Assembly: GCA_015486095.1 (NCBI GenBank)
Contig: WFSK01000117.1
Coordinates: 1 to 21,414, forward strand
DNA length: 21,414 bases
Origin: Thermotogae bacterium
GTDB taxonomy: Bacteria > Thermotogota > Thermotogae > B3-G13
Reading direction: 5' to 3'
This document shows, piece by piece, positions 14,967-21,414 of the stretch; within the stretch, counting starts at the first letter, position 1; every line of letters starts with the position of its first letter. The notes beneath the pieces are model-generated. The model did no database searches. It had not been told where the DNA came from and saw nothing but the letters and a program-made list of their open reading frames with translations. The translations under genes were made by a program, and so were the position numbers.

Positions 14967-16037
14967 ATGGCTGAAAAGGTATTGGTCAAAGGGAATGAAG
15001 CCCTTGGAGAAGCTGCAATAAGAGCAGGTTGTCGATATTATTTTGGCTATCCGATAACACCTCAGAGTGAATTAACAGAATACATGTCGAGGAGATTACC
15101 TGAAGTCGGAGGTGTATTTTTGCAAGCGGAGAGTGAGGTATCGGTTGTGAACATGCTCTACGGTGCCTCCTGTATGGGAGTAAGAGTCATGACCTCCACA
15201 TCCTCTCCCGGTTTCAGTTTGATGCAAGAGGGCATTTCATACATGGCTGGTGCAGAGTTGCCAGCAGTCTTCATAAATGTTGTAAGAGGTGGACCTGGAC
15301 TCGGTGATATACAGCCTGCTCAGGGAGATTATCTCCAGGCTACCAAAGGTGGTGGACACGGTGATTACAGATTAATAGTATTAGGTCCATCCACTATCCA
15401 GGAGGCAATAGAATTGGTGATGTTGGCTTTCGACCTGGCGGATGAGTACAGGACGCCTGTCGAGGTATTGGCAGATGGGATGATAGGTCAGATGATGGAA
15501 CCCGTAGAATTTCCCGAGATGAGATCGCTCGATACGCTTCCAGAAAAACCATGGGCTTTAACCGGTGCAAAGGGAAGGAAACCAAACAAGATCACTTCTT
15601 TCGACTTAGACCCATATAAATTGGAAGAGATGAATCTGAGATATGAGGCTACGAGGAAGAGAATAATCGCTAACGAACAGAGATGGGAAGAAGAAAATAT
15701 AGAAGGAGCAGATATATTGGTAGCCGCCTATGGAACGGTTGGAAGGATCATGAAGACGGTTATGGAAATGGCAAGGGAAAGGGGTATAAAAGTCGGTTTA
15801 TTCAGACCGATCACACTTTGGCCTTTCCCATATAAGCGCCTTGAAGAATTGTCAAAAGGGGTAGATACAGTCTTTACTGTGGAGATGAGCGGAGGACAGA
15901 TGTTAGAAGATGTAAAACTCGCGGTTAAAGATAACGCAAAAACACCCTTCTACGGAAGAATGGGTGGTGTTGTTCCAACGCCGGAAGAGATACTCGATCA
16001 GATAGAATCGTTGGTCAAAGGAAGTGAGAACAGATGA
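14967..16037 (+). CDS. vorB: 2-oxoacid (2-oxoisovalerate-type) ferredoxin oxidoreductase alpha subunit
   Basis: A 356-residue alpha subunit made of the pyrimidine-binding domain (about 1-190) and the C-terminal transketolase-like domain (about 240-350). It shows KGNEALGEAAIRAGCRYYFGYPITPQSE at the N-terminus, SASGPG-like TSTSSPGFSLMQEG (76-89), VVRGGPGLGDIQPAQGDY (105-122) and the C-terminal FRPITLWPFP. Length and sequence are closest to proteins labelled VorB (3-methyl-2-oxobutanoate dehydrogenase). With the beta, gamma and delta subunits it converts a 2-oxoacid plus CoA to acyl-CoA, CO2 and reduced ferredoxin. Whether it prefers branched-chain 2-oxoacids over 2-oxoglutarate cannot be proved by eye; the ptb-buk neighbours support the former. 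It overlaps the beta gene by ATGA. Confidence 0.93.
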   Translation: MAEKVLVKGNEALGEAAIRAGCRYYFGYPITPQSELTEYMSRRLPEVGGVFLQAESEVSVVNMLYGASCMGVRVMTSTSSPGFSLMQEGISYMAGAELPAVFINVVRGGPGLGDIQPAQGDYLQATKGGGHGDYRLIVLGPSTIQEAIELVMLAFDLADEYRTPVEVLADGMIGQMMEPVEFPEMRSLDTLPEKPWALTGAKGRKPNKITSFDLDPYKLEEMNLRYEATRKRIIANEQRWEEENIEGADILVAAYGTVGRIMKTVMEMARERGIKVGLFRPITLWPFPYKRLEELSKGVDTVFTVEMSGGQMLEDVKLAVKDNAKTPFYGRMGGVVPTPEEILDQIESLVKGSENR

Positions 16038-16804
16038 ACGCAAAGGTTGTAATGAAAAGGCCAGACTCCCTCTCGAAGATCGATTTTACTTACTGTCCAG
16101 GATGTCATCACGGTATAGTCCACAGACTCATTGCAGAAGTAATAGACGAATTGGGAATTCGAGAGAAGACTGTTATAGTTGCTCCCGTCGGATGTTCCGT
16201 CTTTGCTTATACCTTTTTCGAGATCGATGGAACAGTAGCCTCGCATGGAAGAGCTCCAGCAGTTGCTACAGGAATGAAAAGAGCGAGACCCGATAGGATA
16301 ATATTCACCTATCAAGGAGATGGAGACCTCGCGGCCATAGGTACTACCGAAATAGTCCATGCCGCAAATAGGGGAGAGAATATCACAGTGATATTTATAA
16401 ACAATGCCGTTTATGGAATGACTGGCGGTCAGATGGCTCCAACAACACTCATAGGGCAGAGAACCACGACGACGATTCACGGTAGAGATCCGAAGGCAGC
16501 TGGCTATCCCATACGCATCTGTGAGATGCTCTCTCAGTTGGAGGGGCCAACGTATATAGAGAGGGTAGCAGTCGATACGCCTCAACACGTTATGAAGGCG
16601 AAGAAGGCTATAAAGAAGGCGTTTGAGAATCAAATAAATGGACTTGGTTTCTCTCTTATAGAGGTCTTATCGACTTGCCCTACCAACTGGGGACTGCCTC
16701 CTGTAGAGGCGATAAAGTGGCTGCAAGAGAATATGATGAAATTCTATCCCCTGGGCGTCTATAAAGATAAGACAAGAGAAGAGGCGAAGGAGGGGATCGT
16801 ATGA
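16034..16804 (+). CDS. vorA: 2-oxoacid:ferredoxin oxidoreductase beta subunit (thiamine diphosphate binding)
   Basis: A 256-residue catalytic subunit. It begins with the YCPGCHHGIVHRL block, whose cysteines normally hold a [4Fe-4S] cluster in related enzymes. The thiamine-diphosphate motif runs from YQGDGDLAAIG to NNAVYGMTGGQMAPTT (about residues 95-140). The histidine in CPGCHHG replaces the glycine more often seen (CPGCGHG); I take this as a subgroup variant. It is coupled to the alpha gene by a four-base overlap and to the gamma gene by another. No fusion or truncation is visible. Confidence 0.94.
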   Translation: MNAKVVMKRPDSLSKIDFTYCPGCHHGIVHRLIAEVIDELGIREKTVIVAPVGCSVFAYTFFEIDGTVASHGRAPAVATGMKRARPDRIIFTYQGDGDLAAIGTTEIVHAANRGENITVIFINNAVYGMTGGQMAPTTLIGQRTTTTIHGRDPKAAGYPIRICEMLSQLEGPTYIERVAVDTPQHVMKAKKAIKKAFENQINGLGFSLIEVLSTCPTNWGLPPVEAIKWLQENMMKFYPLGVYKDKTREEAKEGIV

Positions 16805-17334
16805 CCAACAAACTCATAGCCGCTGGCTTCGGAGGGCAGGGCATGATGCTATTAGGGCAACTCATAGCCTATGCAGGGATGCTCGAAGGAAAGCACGTGA
16901 CATGGTTACCCTCATACGGTCCAGAAATGAGAGGAGGAACCGCCAACTGCACGGTAATAGTTTCGGACAAACCCATAGGCTCTCCTGTGGTGGCAACACC
17001 TACAGAGGTTATAGCGATGAATATACCTTCCATGTTGAAGTTCAGTCCAGCTCTCGTAGAGAATGGAAAGTTGTTTTTGAATTCTTCAATGATAGACAGA
17101 GAACCCCCAAGAACAGATTTAGAAATCATAAAGGTACCCGCCAATGAGATAGCCGACGAATTGGGGAATCTGATGGTCGCAAATATAATCATGTTGGGAG
17201 CATATATAAAGAAGACTGGAATATTATCGCAGGATTCTATTAAATCGGCACTGGAACACAAACTGATGAGAAAGAAGAAAGAACTATTAGAACTGGATAT
17301 CAAGGCATTTGAAAGAGGTACAGCTCTCCTTTAA
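16801..17334 (+). CDS. vorC: 2-oxoacid:ferredoxin oxidoreductase gamma subunit
   Basis: A 177-residue gamma-domain protein with AGFGGQGMMLLGQLIAYAGM (8-27) and WLPSYGPEMRGGTANCTVIVSD (35-56), the hallmark blocks of the POR/VOR gamma domain that binds CoA-related substrate and completes the complex. The length fits a stand-alone gamma subunit. It overlaps the beta gene by four bases behind GGAGGGG, and is the last gene of the nine-gene operon; a 14-base-pair hairpin follows 27 bases after its stop. Confidence 0.94.
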   Translation: MTNKLIAAGFGGQGMMLLGQLIAYAGMLEGKHVTWLPSYGPEMRGGTANCTVIVSDKPIGSPVVATPTEVIAMNIPSMLKFSPALVENGKLFLNSSMIDREPPRTDLEIIKVPANEIADELGNLMVANIIMLGAYIKKTGILSQDSIKSALEHKLMRKKKELLELDIKAFERGTALL

Positions 17335-17361
17335 CCTCCTCATTTGAAGAGCACCCCCCTT

Positions 17362-17398
17362 TTTCTGCCATCGGCGAGATACAAGCCGATGGCAGAAA
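17362..17398 (+). terminator. Strong hairpin at the end of the fermentation operon
   Basis: TTTCTGCCATCGGC (17362-17375) pairs perfectly with GCCGATGGCAGAAA (17385-17398) around a 9-base loop. It lies between convergent operons. The sequence after the stem (TTATCAAT) has only a weak T-run on the plus strand, and on the minus strand the stem is followed by AAAGGGGGG-like bases. It is therefore either an imperfect intrinsic terminator for the plus-strand operon or a 3' mRNA-stabilising structure. Confidence 0.6.
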
Positions 17399-17451
17399 TT
17401 ATCAATAACACGATGTTAGGCAAAAGATAGGCATTGCCGCCTTCTTAAGAG

Positions 17452-18222
17452 CTAACGTGCTGTATAGCCTCCGTCTATGACCAACTCGCTACCTGTTACG
17501 AATTTTGATTCGTCAGAGGCAAGGTAAAGAATGCCATAAGCAATGTCATTCGGTTCTCCAACATGACCAATTGGGTGAAGAGCGTCGAGTTGTTTCCTGA
17601 ACGCTTCGACACCTTGGGGTGATCTCCGTCCAAGGTCTTCGACTAATGGTGTCCAAATGTAGCCAGGATGCACTGAATTGACCCTGATGTTATTCTTCGC
17701 ATAAAGAAGAGCATCTGTCTTGCTCATTAACCTGACGGCACCCTTTGATGCATGATATGGTGGAATATCTGGTGCGCTTACAAGACCGTAGATAGAGGAC
17801 AAGTTAATTATGCTTCCGCCGCCAGCCTTTTTCATATATGGAATCGCATGCTTAGTGCAGAAGAAAACACCCTTAACGTTCACGTTCATAACCTTGTCCC
17901 ACTCCTCCTCAGCTATCTCATGTGTGGGTTTGTTCACCCCAGCAATTCCTGCATTGTTAACGAGCACATCGATCTTTCCGAATTCTTTTGCAACATCGGC
18001 AAAAACTCTTTTGACCTCCTCTTCCTTTGTGGTATCGAGATGCCAGAACTCTGCTACTCCACCAGCATTTTTAATCTCATCCACTACTTCTCTACCTTCT
18101 TTGTCAAGAATATCGGTTACAGCAACTCTTGCTCCCTCTTTTGCCAGAAGTAGACAAGTTGCTCGACCAATTCCCAACGAGCCACCGGTTACGATAGCTA
18201 CCTTACCTTCAACTCTTCCCAT
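17452..18222 (-). CDS. Classical SDR-family NAD(P)-dependent oxidoreductase
   Basis: A 256-residue short-chain dehydrogenase of standard length. It has the glycine-rich TGGSLGIG motif (12-19), Asp37 after the second strand (VAVTDILD), which favours NAD over NADP, NNAG (89-92), Asn114, and the catalytic Ser142/143-Tyr156-Lys160 set in INLSSIYG and YHASK. The C-terminus, GSELVIDGGYTAR, is typical. The family oxidises alcohols or reduces ketones and is too broad to name a substrate. It might be a FabG-like reductase or a secondary-alcohol or sugar dehydrogenase. The start at the second ATG (18220-18222) is 8 bases from GGAGG, while the first ATG (18226-18228) is only 2 bases away. It is transcribed alone from a near-consensus promoter. 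Confidence 0.92.
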   Translation of the reverse strand: MGRVEGKVAIVTGGSLGIGRATCLLLAKEGARVAVTDILDKEGREVVDEIKNAGGVAEFWHLDTTKEEEVKRVFADVAKEFGKIDVLVNNAGIAGVNKPTHEIAEEEWDKVMNVNVKGVFFCTKHAIPYMKKAGGGSIINLSSIYGLVSAPDIPPYHASKGAVRLMSKTDALLYAKNNIRVNSVHPGYIWTPLVEDLGRRSPQGVEAFRKQLDALHPIGHVGEPNDIAYGILYLASDESKFVTGSELVIDGGYTAR

Positions 18223-18230
18223 TTTCATCG

Positions 18231-18235
18231 CCTCC
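18231..18235 (-). promoter_or_regulatory. Ribosome binding site that decides the SDR start
   Basis: Minus-strand GGAGG is 8 bases upstream of the ATG at 18220-18222 but only 2 bases from the earlier ATG at 18226-18228, so the second ATG is the likely start. Confidence 0.6.
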
Positions 18236-18261
18236 TAATTTGTTAAATTTTTCACAATTTC

Positions 18262-18290
18262 ATGATAGCACAAAACCTTCGATTTGTCAA
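18262..18290 (-). promoter_or_regulatory. Sigma-70-type promoter of the SDR gene
   Basis: Minus strand: perfect TTGACA -35 box (18285-18290), 17-base spacer, TATCAT -10 box (18262-18267). The transcript would start near 18255, with a leader of about 33 bases including GGAGG. Confidence 0.75.
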
Positions 18291-18305
18291 CAGCATGCCT
18301 CTTTT

Positions 18306-18511
18306 GACTATAACGCTCCTGAACATATCAACAGAGCAAGAACACTTAAAAAGCTCCTATTCAAGGCCCTTGAAGCAAACGATAGAAATATCAATAAAAT
18401 TGCAAAAGAGATGAGATGTTTTTATCCGAGAGTACTATTCAAAAACATTTAGAAAAAATGCTCAGAATCATCTTGACTATGACCCTGCAAATTCCATTCC
18501 TGCGAATCTAA
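18306..18511 (+). pseudogene. Frameshifted remnant of a Fis-type helix-turn-helix protein
   Basis: The 300-base gap between the SDR and gyrA genes holds a degraded coding stretch. In one frame it reads NRARTLKKLLFKALEANDRN, then INKIAKEMRC, resembling the helices of HTH_8/Fis-type or HTH_17-like DNA-binding domains ('L..AL..N.GNI.KIAKEMG'). At the T5 run 18419-18423 the sensible reading moves by one base to LSESTIQKHLEKMLRIIL, which completes a turn-recognition helix (IAKEM..LSESTIQKHL), and stops at 18511. The unshifted frame instead stops at 18452. I see no convincing start codon with a ribosome binding site, so the 5' part is missing too. It may be the remains of a regulator once paired with the divergent SDR gene. 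A sequencing error in the T5 run is an alternative. Confidence 0.35.
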
Positions 18512-18528
18512 TCATTCCGATACTCATT

Positions 18529-20961
18529 CTATCTCGAAACGGTAAACGATACTATCTTATCTCCTTCGAGGACACCCATCAGCTTTACACCCTGTGTCAC
18601 TCTTCCCATAGGTCTGAGCTTGTTCAAGACTATCCTTATGGCATAACCTTGTTCCGTAACAAGCATGGCCTCTTCTTCCCCACTCACGATCTTTATTCCT
18701 ATAACCAAACCGGTCTTTTGAGTACACTTGTGTGCCCTTATGCCTATACCACCACGTCTTTGCACCTTGTAAAGTTTAACAGGAGTCAGCTTCCCGTATC
18801 CGTTTTCCGTGATGCTCAGGATGTTCATATCCGCTTCACCGATCACCCAATCCATGGCCGCTATTTCATCCCCTTCCCTCAATCTCAAAGCCCTAACACC
18901 TCTTGCCATTCTTCCCATCCGTCTTACATCACTCACAGGGAACCTTATGAGTATACCCTGACGAGTCGATATGAGTACCTGGGTGTTATCGAGTGCCTCG
19001 GTGCTGATCAATTCGGCATCCATGATCTCATCGTCTTCATCTATCTTTATGGCGATCATCCCACCTTTTCTCGCGTTGAATTCCAATAAGTTCGTTCTCT
19101 TTATATAACCCTTTTTAGTAAGAATAACGAGATCCCACTCACTTCCCAGAGTTTTACCGGGAGATAACACGGCTTTAACTTTCTCATCACCACTCAGATT
19201 CAGATAGTTTAAGAGCGATTTCCCTTTGCCACCTCTTGAACCCTGAACTATGGAGTAATTCTTTATGAAATACGCCTTACCTTTATCCGATATTATCATC
19301 AGATAACTGTGCGTGGTCGTGGCAAATACGTATTCAAGATAATCTTCTTCCCGCGTTCGCATGGCTATGGTACCTCTACCTCCCCTTCCCTGCTTTCTGT
19401 ATGCCGAGAGCGGAACGGAGGAGATGTAACCTCTATGAGATATGGTAACAACTACATCTTCGTCCTGTATCAGGTCTTCCATTTCAAAGTTTTTAGATTC
19501 CTCTTCTGTGATCAAAGTCAACCTTTCATCTCCATACTCGTTACGTAGAGAAATGAAATCCTTTTTCACCTCATCTCTGAGTCTCTTCTCATCCGTCAGT
19601 ATCGTTTGCAATCGCCTAATGGTCGTGTTAAGTTCCGAATATTCCTTCGATATCTTCGAGAGTTCTAATGAGGTGAGTCGCTGGAGCCTCATATCCAGTA
19701 TAGCCGAAGCCTGCTCTTCTGTAACCTTCAATCGTCTGATCAGCATCTCTTTTGCATCTGCCACGGTTTTCGTAGAACGAATGAGACGTATAACGGTTTC
19801 TATGGATTTAGTTGCCTTCATCAAACCCTCGAGTATATGAGCCCTTTTCGAAGCATTGTTCAGTTCGTACTCCAATCTTCGCCTCTCCACCTCGATTCTG
19901 TGTTCGAGGTATTCTTTCAGGGCTCCTTTGAGATCGTAAAGACGCGGACGATTGTATTTGTCTATCGCCAACAGGGTAATTGCAAAAGAAGTTTGTAAGG
20001 CAGTATGTGCAAACAACTGGTTCAATACGATCCTCGGATTCGCTTCTCTTCCCAACTCCACAACAACTCTTAAACCTCTCTTATCGGATTCATCTCTGAT
20101 CGCCGTTATATGGCTGCTTTGATGGCTTTTGGCAAAACTCGCTATCTCCTCTATTAGACTCGCCTTATTCACCATATACGGGATCTCGGTGATGACTATT
20201 CTGTATCTCTTCTTATGTTCTTCTATTATCGCCTTGGACCTTATGACTATCCTACCTTTACCCGTCCTGTATGCATCCCTTATCCCCTTCGTACCTATTA
20301 TGATACCCTTGGTTGGAAAATCCGGGCCATGAACATATTTCATCAGTTCATCGACTGATATCTCAGAGTTATCCAGCATGGCTATGAGTGCATCCAACAG
20401 CTCGGTTAGATTGTGAGGTGGTATGTTTGTCGCCATCCCGACCGCTATACCAGATGCACCGTTCATTAGAAGGTTTGGAAGCCTTGCAGGCAAAACAACG
20501 GGTTCTTTCAACGTGTTATCGAAATTCGGGATGAAATCGACGGTATCCTTATCGATAGAGTAAAGCATCTCTTCGGCGATCTTCGTCATCCTTGCCTCCG
20601 TATATCGCATCGCAGCAGGGGGATCACGATCGACCGATCCGAAATTCCCTTGACCATCCACAAGTGGATATCTCATAGAGAATGGCTGTGCCATCCTGAC
20701 GAGGGCATCGTACACTGCCATATCTCCATGAGGATGATATTTACCCATGATCTCTCCAACTATCCTCGCACTTTTCTTGTGCTGGGAGGTGTGGGTCAGA
20801 CCGAGTTCCTTCATCCCATACAGGATGCGGCGATGAACAGGTTTCATGCCATCCCTAACATCGGGGATGGCCCTTCCTATGATCACACTCATCGCGTAAC
20901 TGAGATAAGATTCCCTTAATTCATCTTCTACAGCCTTATCGATTATCCTGCTCTCTTCCAT
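18529..20961 (-). CDS. gyrA: DNA gyrase subunit A
   Basis: An 810-residue, full-length type II topoisomerase subunit that cuts and passes DNA to introduce negative supercoils with GyrB. The breakage-reunion domain has YLSYAMSVIIGRAIPDVRDG (19-38), GKYHPHGDMAVYD (73-85), QGNFGSVDRDPPAAMRYTEARM with catalytic Tyr120, and SGIAVGMATNIPPHN (170-184). The coiled-coil arm covers about 350-480, and the C-terminal beta-pinwheel starts near 500. The GyrA box is present as QGRGGRG (524-530), a variant of QRRGGKG, supporting gyrase over topoisomerase IV. The residue matching E. coli Ser83 is Met81. The ATG follows the metG stop with no spacer (TAA then ATG), with AAGG just inside metG. No gyrB in view. 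Confidence 0.96.
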   Translation of the reverse strand: MEESRIIDKAVEDELRESYLSYAMSVIIGRAIPDVRDGMKPVHRRILYGMKELGLTHTSQHKKSARIVGEIMGKYHPHGDMAVYDALVRMAQPFSMRYPLVDGQGNFGSVDRDPPAAMRYTEARMTKIAEEMLYSIDKDTVDFIPNFDNTLKEPVVLPARLPNLLMNGASGIAVGMATNIPPHNLTELLDALIAMLDNSEISVDELMKYVHGPDFPTKGIIIGTKGIRDAYRTGKGRIVIRSKAIIEEHKKRYRIVITEIPYMVNKASLIEEIASFAKSHQSSHITAIRDESDKRGLRVVVELGREANPRIVLNQLFAHTALQTSFAITLLAIDKYNRPRLYDLKGALKEYLEHRIEVERRRLEYELNNASKRAHILEGLMKATKSIETVIRLIRSTKTVADAKEMLIRRLKVTEEQASAILDMRLQRLTSLELSKISKEYSELNTTIRRLQTILTDEKRLRDEVKKDFISLRNEYGDERLTLITEEESKNFEMEDLIQDEDVVVTISHRGYISSVPLSAYRKQGRGGRGTIAMRTREEDYLEYVFATTTHSYLMIISDKGKAYFIKNYSIVQGSRGGKGKSLLNYLNLSGDEKVKAVLSPGKTLGSEWDLVILTKKGYIKRTNLLEFNARKGGMIAIKIDEDDEIMDAELISTEALDNTQVLISTRQGILIRFPVSDVRRMGRMARGVRALRLREGDEIAAMDWVIGEADMNILSITENGYGKLTPVKLYKVQRRGGIGIRAHKCTQKTGLVIGIKIVSGEEEAMLVTEQGYAIRIVLNKLRPMGRVTQGVKLMGVLEGDKIVSFTVSR

Positions 20962-21414
20962 TTACCTTATCACCGCTCCTGGCGCTACTTTATCTTCGGG
21001 GTCATCTACAGTTAAGACCTTTACGTGTTCACCATCTTCTGAGGCTAATAGCATGCCATTCGATATCAAGCCAAATATCTTTGCAGGTTTCAAATTTGCT
21101 ATTATCACGATCTTCTTACCCATCAATTCCTCAGGCGAGTAATACTTCGCCAACCCTGCAACTAACTGCCTTTTACCAAGGGGCCCCACATCTATCTCCA
21201 ATCTGAAGAGTTTATCCGCTTTCGGAACCCTTTCCACCTTTTCTACTCTTGCAATTCGCAGGTCTAACCTTTTGAAATCCTCTATAGTTGCGATGTTCTC
21301 TTCTTTCTTCTCTTCGATCAACTTTATCACCCTTTCTTCTTTATCTATATCCAACCTCGGAAACAGCGGTTTACCCTTATGAGTGAGGGAATCAACCTTC
21401 AACATACCCCACTC
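20962..21414 (-). CDS. metG: Methionyl-tRNA synthetase, C-terminal part (runs off the window)
   Basis: The last 150 codons of metG; the start lies beyond base 21414. The frame is open through the window edge, so the methionine codon at 21403-21405 is internal. The edge reads EWGMLKVDSLTHKGKPLFPRL, the segment that closes the anticodon-binding domain of MetRS ('PLFPR'). After a charged linker (DKEERVIKLIEEKKEEN) comes an EMAP-II-like OB-fold tRNA-binding domain, FKRLDLRIARVEKVERVPKA, then QLVAGLAKYY and KKIVIIANLKPAKIFGLISNGM. This appended domain is typical of the dimeric bacterial MetRS and improves tRNA binding. The gene abuts gyrA directly and shares its transcript. A stand-alone CsaA/Arc1p-like domain is less likely given the upstream continuation. 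Confidence 0.93.
   Translation of the reverse strand, partial: EWGMLKVDSLTHKGKPLFPRLDIDKEERVIKLIEEKKEENIATIEDFKRLDLRIARVEKVERVPKADKLFRLEIDVGPLGKRQLVAGLAKYYSPEELMGKKIVIIANLKPAKIFGLISNGMLLASEDGEHVKVLTVDDPEDKVAPGAVIR

Noticed and set aside
15998..16633. Minus-strand 211-codon open frame
   Set aside because: It is an antisense shadow of the well-supported beta subunit gene; its translation has no domain and is rich in unusual residues.
18240..18452. An intact 70-codon gene starting with TTG
   Set aside because: The start overlaps the SDR promoter and leader, and the HTH motif is completed only in another frame, so a broken remnant explains it better.
1..21414. tRNA, rRNA, riboswitch or CRISPR features
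   Set aside because: No cloverleaf-like sequence, T-box or known riboswitch core, or regularly spaced direct repeats were found in the intergenic stretches.

Overview
The window reads as chromosomal DNA of an anaerobic, amino-acid-fermenting bacterium. The DNA is AT-rich, and ATA, AGA and AGG codons are common, as in many thermophilic or deep-branching fermenters. I cannot place it to a phylum from sequence alone; Thermotogota-, Atribacterota-, Synergistota- or Bacillota-like lineages would all fit. There are no rRNA or tRNA genes, no CRISPR array and no transposase gene. Gene spacing is tight, with many 4-base ATGA/GTGA overlaps.

Layout. (1) 1-3540, minus strand: a sugar-utilisation block. 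It has an MFS transporter, a BadF/NAGK-type sugar kinase, a DeoR-family repressor and the start of a SIS-domain sugar-phosphate isomerase. Two promoters drive it. Both carry a GTTCTA(T/C)TA(T/C)GTT element at the expected transcription start, the likely binding site of the local DeoR protein. (2) 3711-9497, plus strand: a compact cell-envelope operon of murF, mraY, a DUF523/TudS-like Fe-S protein, a secreted N-acetylmuramoyl-L-alanine amidase, a ComFB-like protein with an unknown C-terminal domain, and a patatin-type lipase. (3) 9498-9717: a gap with two adjacent palindromes and a decayed 114-base element with terminal inverted repeats of the 'GCCACAAAGGCACAGAGA' type.

(4) 9718-17334, plus strand: the most coherent unit, nine genes. 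They are a fold-type-I aminotransferase, butyrate kinase 1, phosphate butyryltransferase, butyrate kinase 2, a P-loop ATPase of unknown role, and the delta (ferredoxin), alpha, beta and gamma subunits of a 2-oxoacid:ferredoxin oxidoreductase most like the 2-oxoisovalerate (VOR) type. Together they can turn a (probably branched-chain) amino acid into 2-oxoacid, acyl-CoA plus reduced ferredoxin, acyl phosphate, and finally carboxylic acid plus ATP. A strong hairpin follows the last gene. (5) 17452-18222, minus: a classical SDR oxidoreductase with a near-consensus promoter, next to the frameshifted remnant of a helix-turn-helix protein. (6) 18529-21414, minus: gyrA, directly abutted by the 3' end of metG, which runs off the window.

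The best candidate for undescribed biology is the P-loop ATPase inside the VOR/butyrate-kinase operon, followed by the ComFB-like fusion in the cell-wall operon and the predicted two-promoter DeoR regulon. Everything here rests on reading motifs by eye; no database search was possible.
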